Assembly (NCBI GenBank): GCA_004376325.1
Contig: SOKC01000069.1
Span: 1-6,532, forward strand
DNA: 6,532 nt
DNA from: Actinomycetota bacterium
Lineage (GTDB): Bacteria > Actinomycetota > Humimicrobiia > Humimicrobiales > Humimicrobiaceae
Direction of reading: 5' to 3'
Under the pieces are notes generated by a model. That model searched no databases, was not told the origin of the DNA, and was given only the letters and a program-made list of their open reading frames with translations. The position numbers were made by a program, and so were the translations under genes. Shown in pieces: positions 5,684 through 6,532 of the stretch (position 1 is its first letter; every line of letters starts with the position of its first letter).

Positions 5684-5720
5684 GATAATGATAATGATAA
5701 TGATAATCATTATTATTATC
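5684..5720 (-). promoter_or_regulatory. Extended Fur-box operator of the diaphorase operon
   Basis: On the + strand four direct copies of GATAAT (starting 5684, 5690, 5696, 5702) are followed by one C, then ATTATT and ATTATC (5709-5720). The part GATAATGATAATCATTATT (5696-5714) matches the 19-bp classical Fur box at 18 positions. The array runs from the -10 region of the operon promoter through the predicted start point to seven bases before the TTG start codon. Bound Fur-type dimers would block transcription. It has room for more than one dimer. Confidence 0.85.
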
Positions 5721-5746
5721 TTAAGACTTAATAATAATTTTGTCAA
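5718..5746 (-). promoter_or_regulatory. Promoter of the Fur-NuoE/NuoF/NuoG-like operon
   Basis: On the minus strand a perfect TTGACA (5746-5741) is followed by a 17-bp spacer and TAAGAT (5723-5718, 4/6). The predicted start point near 5711 lies inside the GATAAT array, giving a leader of about 35 nt without an evident ribosome site. A strong -35 combined with an overlapping operator is the arrangement expected of a repressible promoter. Confidence 0.65.
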
Positions 5747-5849
5747 CAGTTTTTAATTTTTATTCTCTTTTTTAATATATTCCCTACTAACGTCTTTTCA
5801 TTAATAAAAAATGTGGGTTAGTTATTCATATAAAAATAATTACATATTT

Positions 5850-5858
5850 TGGTATAAT
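5850..5858 (+). promoter_or_regulatory. Extended -10 promoter for the 58-aa small ORF
   Basis: TGGTATAAT combines the TGn extension with a perfect TATAAT (5853-5858). The -35 position is not conserved, as is common for extended -10 promoters. The predicted start near 5865 gives a leader of about 27 nt with a ribosome site at its end. It is divergent from, and about 140 bp away from, the operon promoter. Confidence 0.55.
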
Positions 5859-5891
5859 AATTTTATATAAAAATTAATCAAGGAAAGAAAG

Positions 5892-6068
5892 ATGAGTAAA
5901 TTAATTGAATACCTTAATACTCAGAGGTTTATTGTTACAAGTGAATTAAAATTTAAAGATAGCTGCACCAAACCAGATATTTTTCATTGTGATTTTACTT
6001 ATAAGACAATTAATTGCATATTTGATTCCTTTGAAAAAATAGCTGAAGAAATAGAGAAGCTTAAATAA
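5892..6068 (+). CDS. Small protein of unknown function, 58 aa with three cysteines
   Basis: A 58-codon frame runs from ATG to TAA, preceded by AAGGA (5880-5884) at 7 bases' spacing and by an extended -10 promoter. The protein begins MSKLIEYLNTQRFIVTSE, has three cysteines in its middle (C25, C33, C42, with H32 beside C33) and ends in an acidic amphipathic helix (FEKIAEEIEKLK). It has no signal peptide or membrane segment, and no family is recognised. C25-x7-C33-x8-C42 with a His could bind metal or act in thiol chemistry, but this is not a known motif. It is divergently transcribed from the Fur-NuoE operon, and its promoter lies well outside the GATAAT array. Coding is supported by the complete expression signals and by mixed codon use including AGC, TGC, ACC and CCA in an otherwise very AT-rich stretch. 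Confidence 0.6.
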   Translation: MSKLIEYLNTQRFIVTSELKFKDSCTKPDIFHCDFTYKTINCIFDSFEKIAEEIEKLK

Positions 6069-6118
6069 AAAGATTAGGAGATAAATGATAAAAAATCTAT
6101 ATTTTTTTATTAATCTTT
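6069..6118 (+). terminator. AT-rich nested hairpin after the 58-aa ORF
   Basis: The arms AAAGATTA (6069-6076) and TAATCTTT (6111-6118) pair perfectly over 8 bp. They enclose a second, all-AT stem of ATAAAAAAT (6088-6096) with ATTTTTTTAT (6101-6110). It starts right after the stop codon, which suits a 3' end, but the stems hold very little G-C and no clean T-run follows. AGGAG followed by ATG and ten codons inside the loop is probably fortuitous. Confidence 0.35.
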
Positions 6119-6172
6119 AATGCTCTGTAGATATGGAATTTGTTACAAGTATTAATCAGTACTAAAAGAGAT

Positions 6173-6342
6173 GTTGACCTTTTCCCTAAAAACTAGTCCA
6201 AGTTGAATGTTAGAATTAGAATACAGGCCAGTAAAATAAAAAACAGGAGGAAAGGACTATGCCAAGAAAACGCTATACCCTTCCCCAATTTATGCAATGT
6301 TATACTATCAAAATAGTACAAAAAGCCCTGGCAAAGAGTTAA
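6173..6342 (+). mobile_element. Probable insertion-sequence remnant (left end plus orfA stub)
   Basis: The segment begins TGTTGACCTTTTCCCTAAAA and continues ACTAGTCCA. This layout, TG then ACC, an A-rich run and an ACTAG-CA block, resembles the left terminal repeats of IS3-type elements. About 60 bases later a strong ribosome site precedes a short frame beginning MPRKRYT, a common start of IS transposase OrfA proteins. No matching right end, second ORF or target duplication is seen, so at most a fragment remains. Recognition is by resemblance only. Confidence 0.35.
6259..6342 (+). pseudogene. Truncated transposase OrfA-like fragment, 27 aa
   Basis: The ATG follows a perfect AGGAGG (6245-6250) by 8 bases, and the frame ends with TAA after 27 codons. 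The peptide starts MPRKRYT and later reads IKIVQKALAKS. This resembles the beginning of the helix-turn-helix of small IS first ORFs (MPRKRYT, then a stretch like KVVxEAL), but the middle (LPQFMQCYT) does not align well. A full OrfA would be roughly 90-110 aa. The intact ribosome site suggests a once expressed gene that decayed. A genuine 27-aa peptide is the less likely alternative. Confidence 0.35.
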
Positions 6343-6420
6343 TAAAAATTACTTAGTATATAACAAAGCTTATAGACTCAAAAAAATAATGAATTATACA
6401 ATTATGTATATGAATAAATT

Positions 6421-6452
6421 AAGAGTTTTAAAAAAGTTAGACGCTCTTTTTT
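6421..6452 (+). terminator. Weak terminator-like hairpin
   Basis: AAGAG (6421-6425) pairs with CTCTT (6444-6448) around an 18-nt loop, and a run of T reaches 6452 on the + strand. The five-base stem is marginal. It lies 18 bases beyond the stop of the minus-strand partial gene and after the IS-like fragment, so it could end either transcript. The T-run favours the + direction. Confidence 0.25.
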
Positions 6453-6469
6453 ATAGTGTCTCATTTGTC

Positions 6470-6532
6470 TTATTCTAAATCCTGACCACAATGCTCAGCC
6501 ACTTCTGTAATTATATGCATTAATTCATTTTT
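6470..6532 (-). CDS. C-terminal end of an unidentified gene (runs off window)
   Basis: The minus frame from the window edge to a TAA at 6472-6470 gives 20 codons, reading NELMHIITEVAEHCGQDLE at its end. The composition (ACA GAA GTG GCT GAG CAT TGT GGT CAG) is much less AT-biased than the flanking DNA and looks like a real protein tail with an amphipathic helix. The family cannot be recognised from 20 residues. The rest of the gene lies beyond position 6532. A weak hairpin follows its stop. Confidence 0.45.
   Translation of the reverse strand, partial: KNELMHIITEVAEHCGQDLE

Noticed and set aside
5684..5720. Short tandem repeat or CRISPR-like array
   Set aside because: The units are 6 bp without spacers, turn to the inverted form in the middle, and overlap a promoter; this is an operator, not a CRISPR or neutral microsatellite.
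5786..5822. Inverted repeat ACTAAC/GTTAGT between the divergent promoters
   Set aside because: Only 6 bp with a 25-nt loop in AT-rich DNA and no T-run; not distinguishable from chance.
6077..6120. Ten-codon ORF after AGGAG in the hairpin loop behind the 58-aa gene
   Set aside because: Too short and composed of AT-rich codons within a hairpin; no reason to think it is a gene.
6430..6442. AAAAAAGTTAGAC as a possible IS terminus
   Set aside because: It resembles some IS3-type ends, but its orientation does not make it the partner of the left end at 6173, and no transposase or target duplication adjoins it.

Overview
The window is a visibly AT-rich stretch of bacterial DNA, with purine-rich Shine-Dalgarno sites, frequent TATAAT-type -10 boxes and several non-ATG starts. 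The gene content (diaphorase of the soluble-hydrogenase type, Suf-like remnant, Fur proteins) suggests a strict anaerobe, most likely a Clostridia/Halanaerobiales-like low-GC organism or another AT-rich anaerobic lineage. No taxonomic marker is present, so this is inference.

Layout, left to right. At 1-304 there is a small candidate + strand ORF (39 aa) with a promoter-like box. At 308-664 (minus) lies an AhpD/carboxymuconolactone-decarboxylase-like protein with its own promoter. At 761-1033 (minus) an open frame without any start codon reads as the C-terminus of a SufB/SufD-type Fe-S scaffold and is therefore a gene remnant. At 1196-1684 (minus) is a complete Fur-family regulator whose promoter carries a dyad between -35 and -10. 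At 1685-2004 there is no gene, only hairpins.

The core is a three-gene minus-strand operon. A Fur winged-helix fused to a NuoE/HydC-type [2Fe-2S] protein (5676-4684) is followed by a HydB/NuoF-type flavoprotein (4633-2696) and a short NuoG/HoxU-like ferredoxin (2622-2005). Together they form a complete NADH-oxidising electron-input module with many Fe-S clusters, but no catalytic subunit (hydrogenase, formate dehydrogenase or other) is in the window. The operon promoter has a perfect TTGACA -35 and an overlapping array of GATAAT hexamers that contains an 18/19 match to the classical Fur box.

The most interesting point is that the DNA-binding half of a Fur protein has lost its metal-sensing domain and is joined, through a predicted coiled coil, to the redox-active NuoE subunit of the operon it heads. 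Its own promoter carries a Fur-type operator. This suggests a diaphorase subunit that may report redox or Fe-S state directly to its own promoter. The second Fur protein nearby is an alternative ligand for that operator.

Right of the operon, a divergent 58-aa Cys-containing small ORF (5892-6068) has an extended -10 promoter. It is followed by an AT hairpin, what looks like the left end and truncated first ORF of an insertion sequence (6173-6342), and the C-terminal 20 codons of an unidentified minus-strand gene running off the window (6532-6470).
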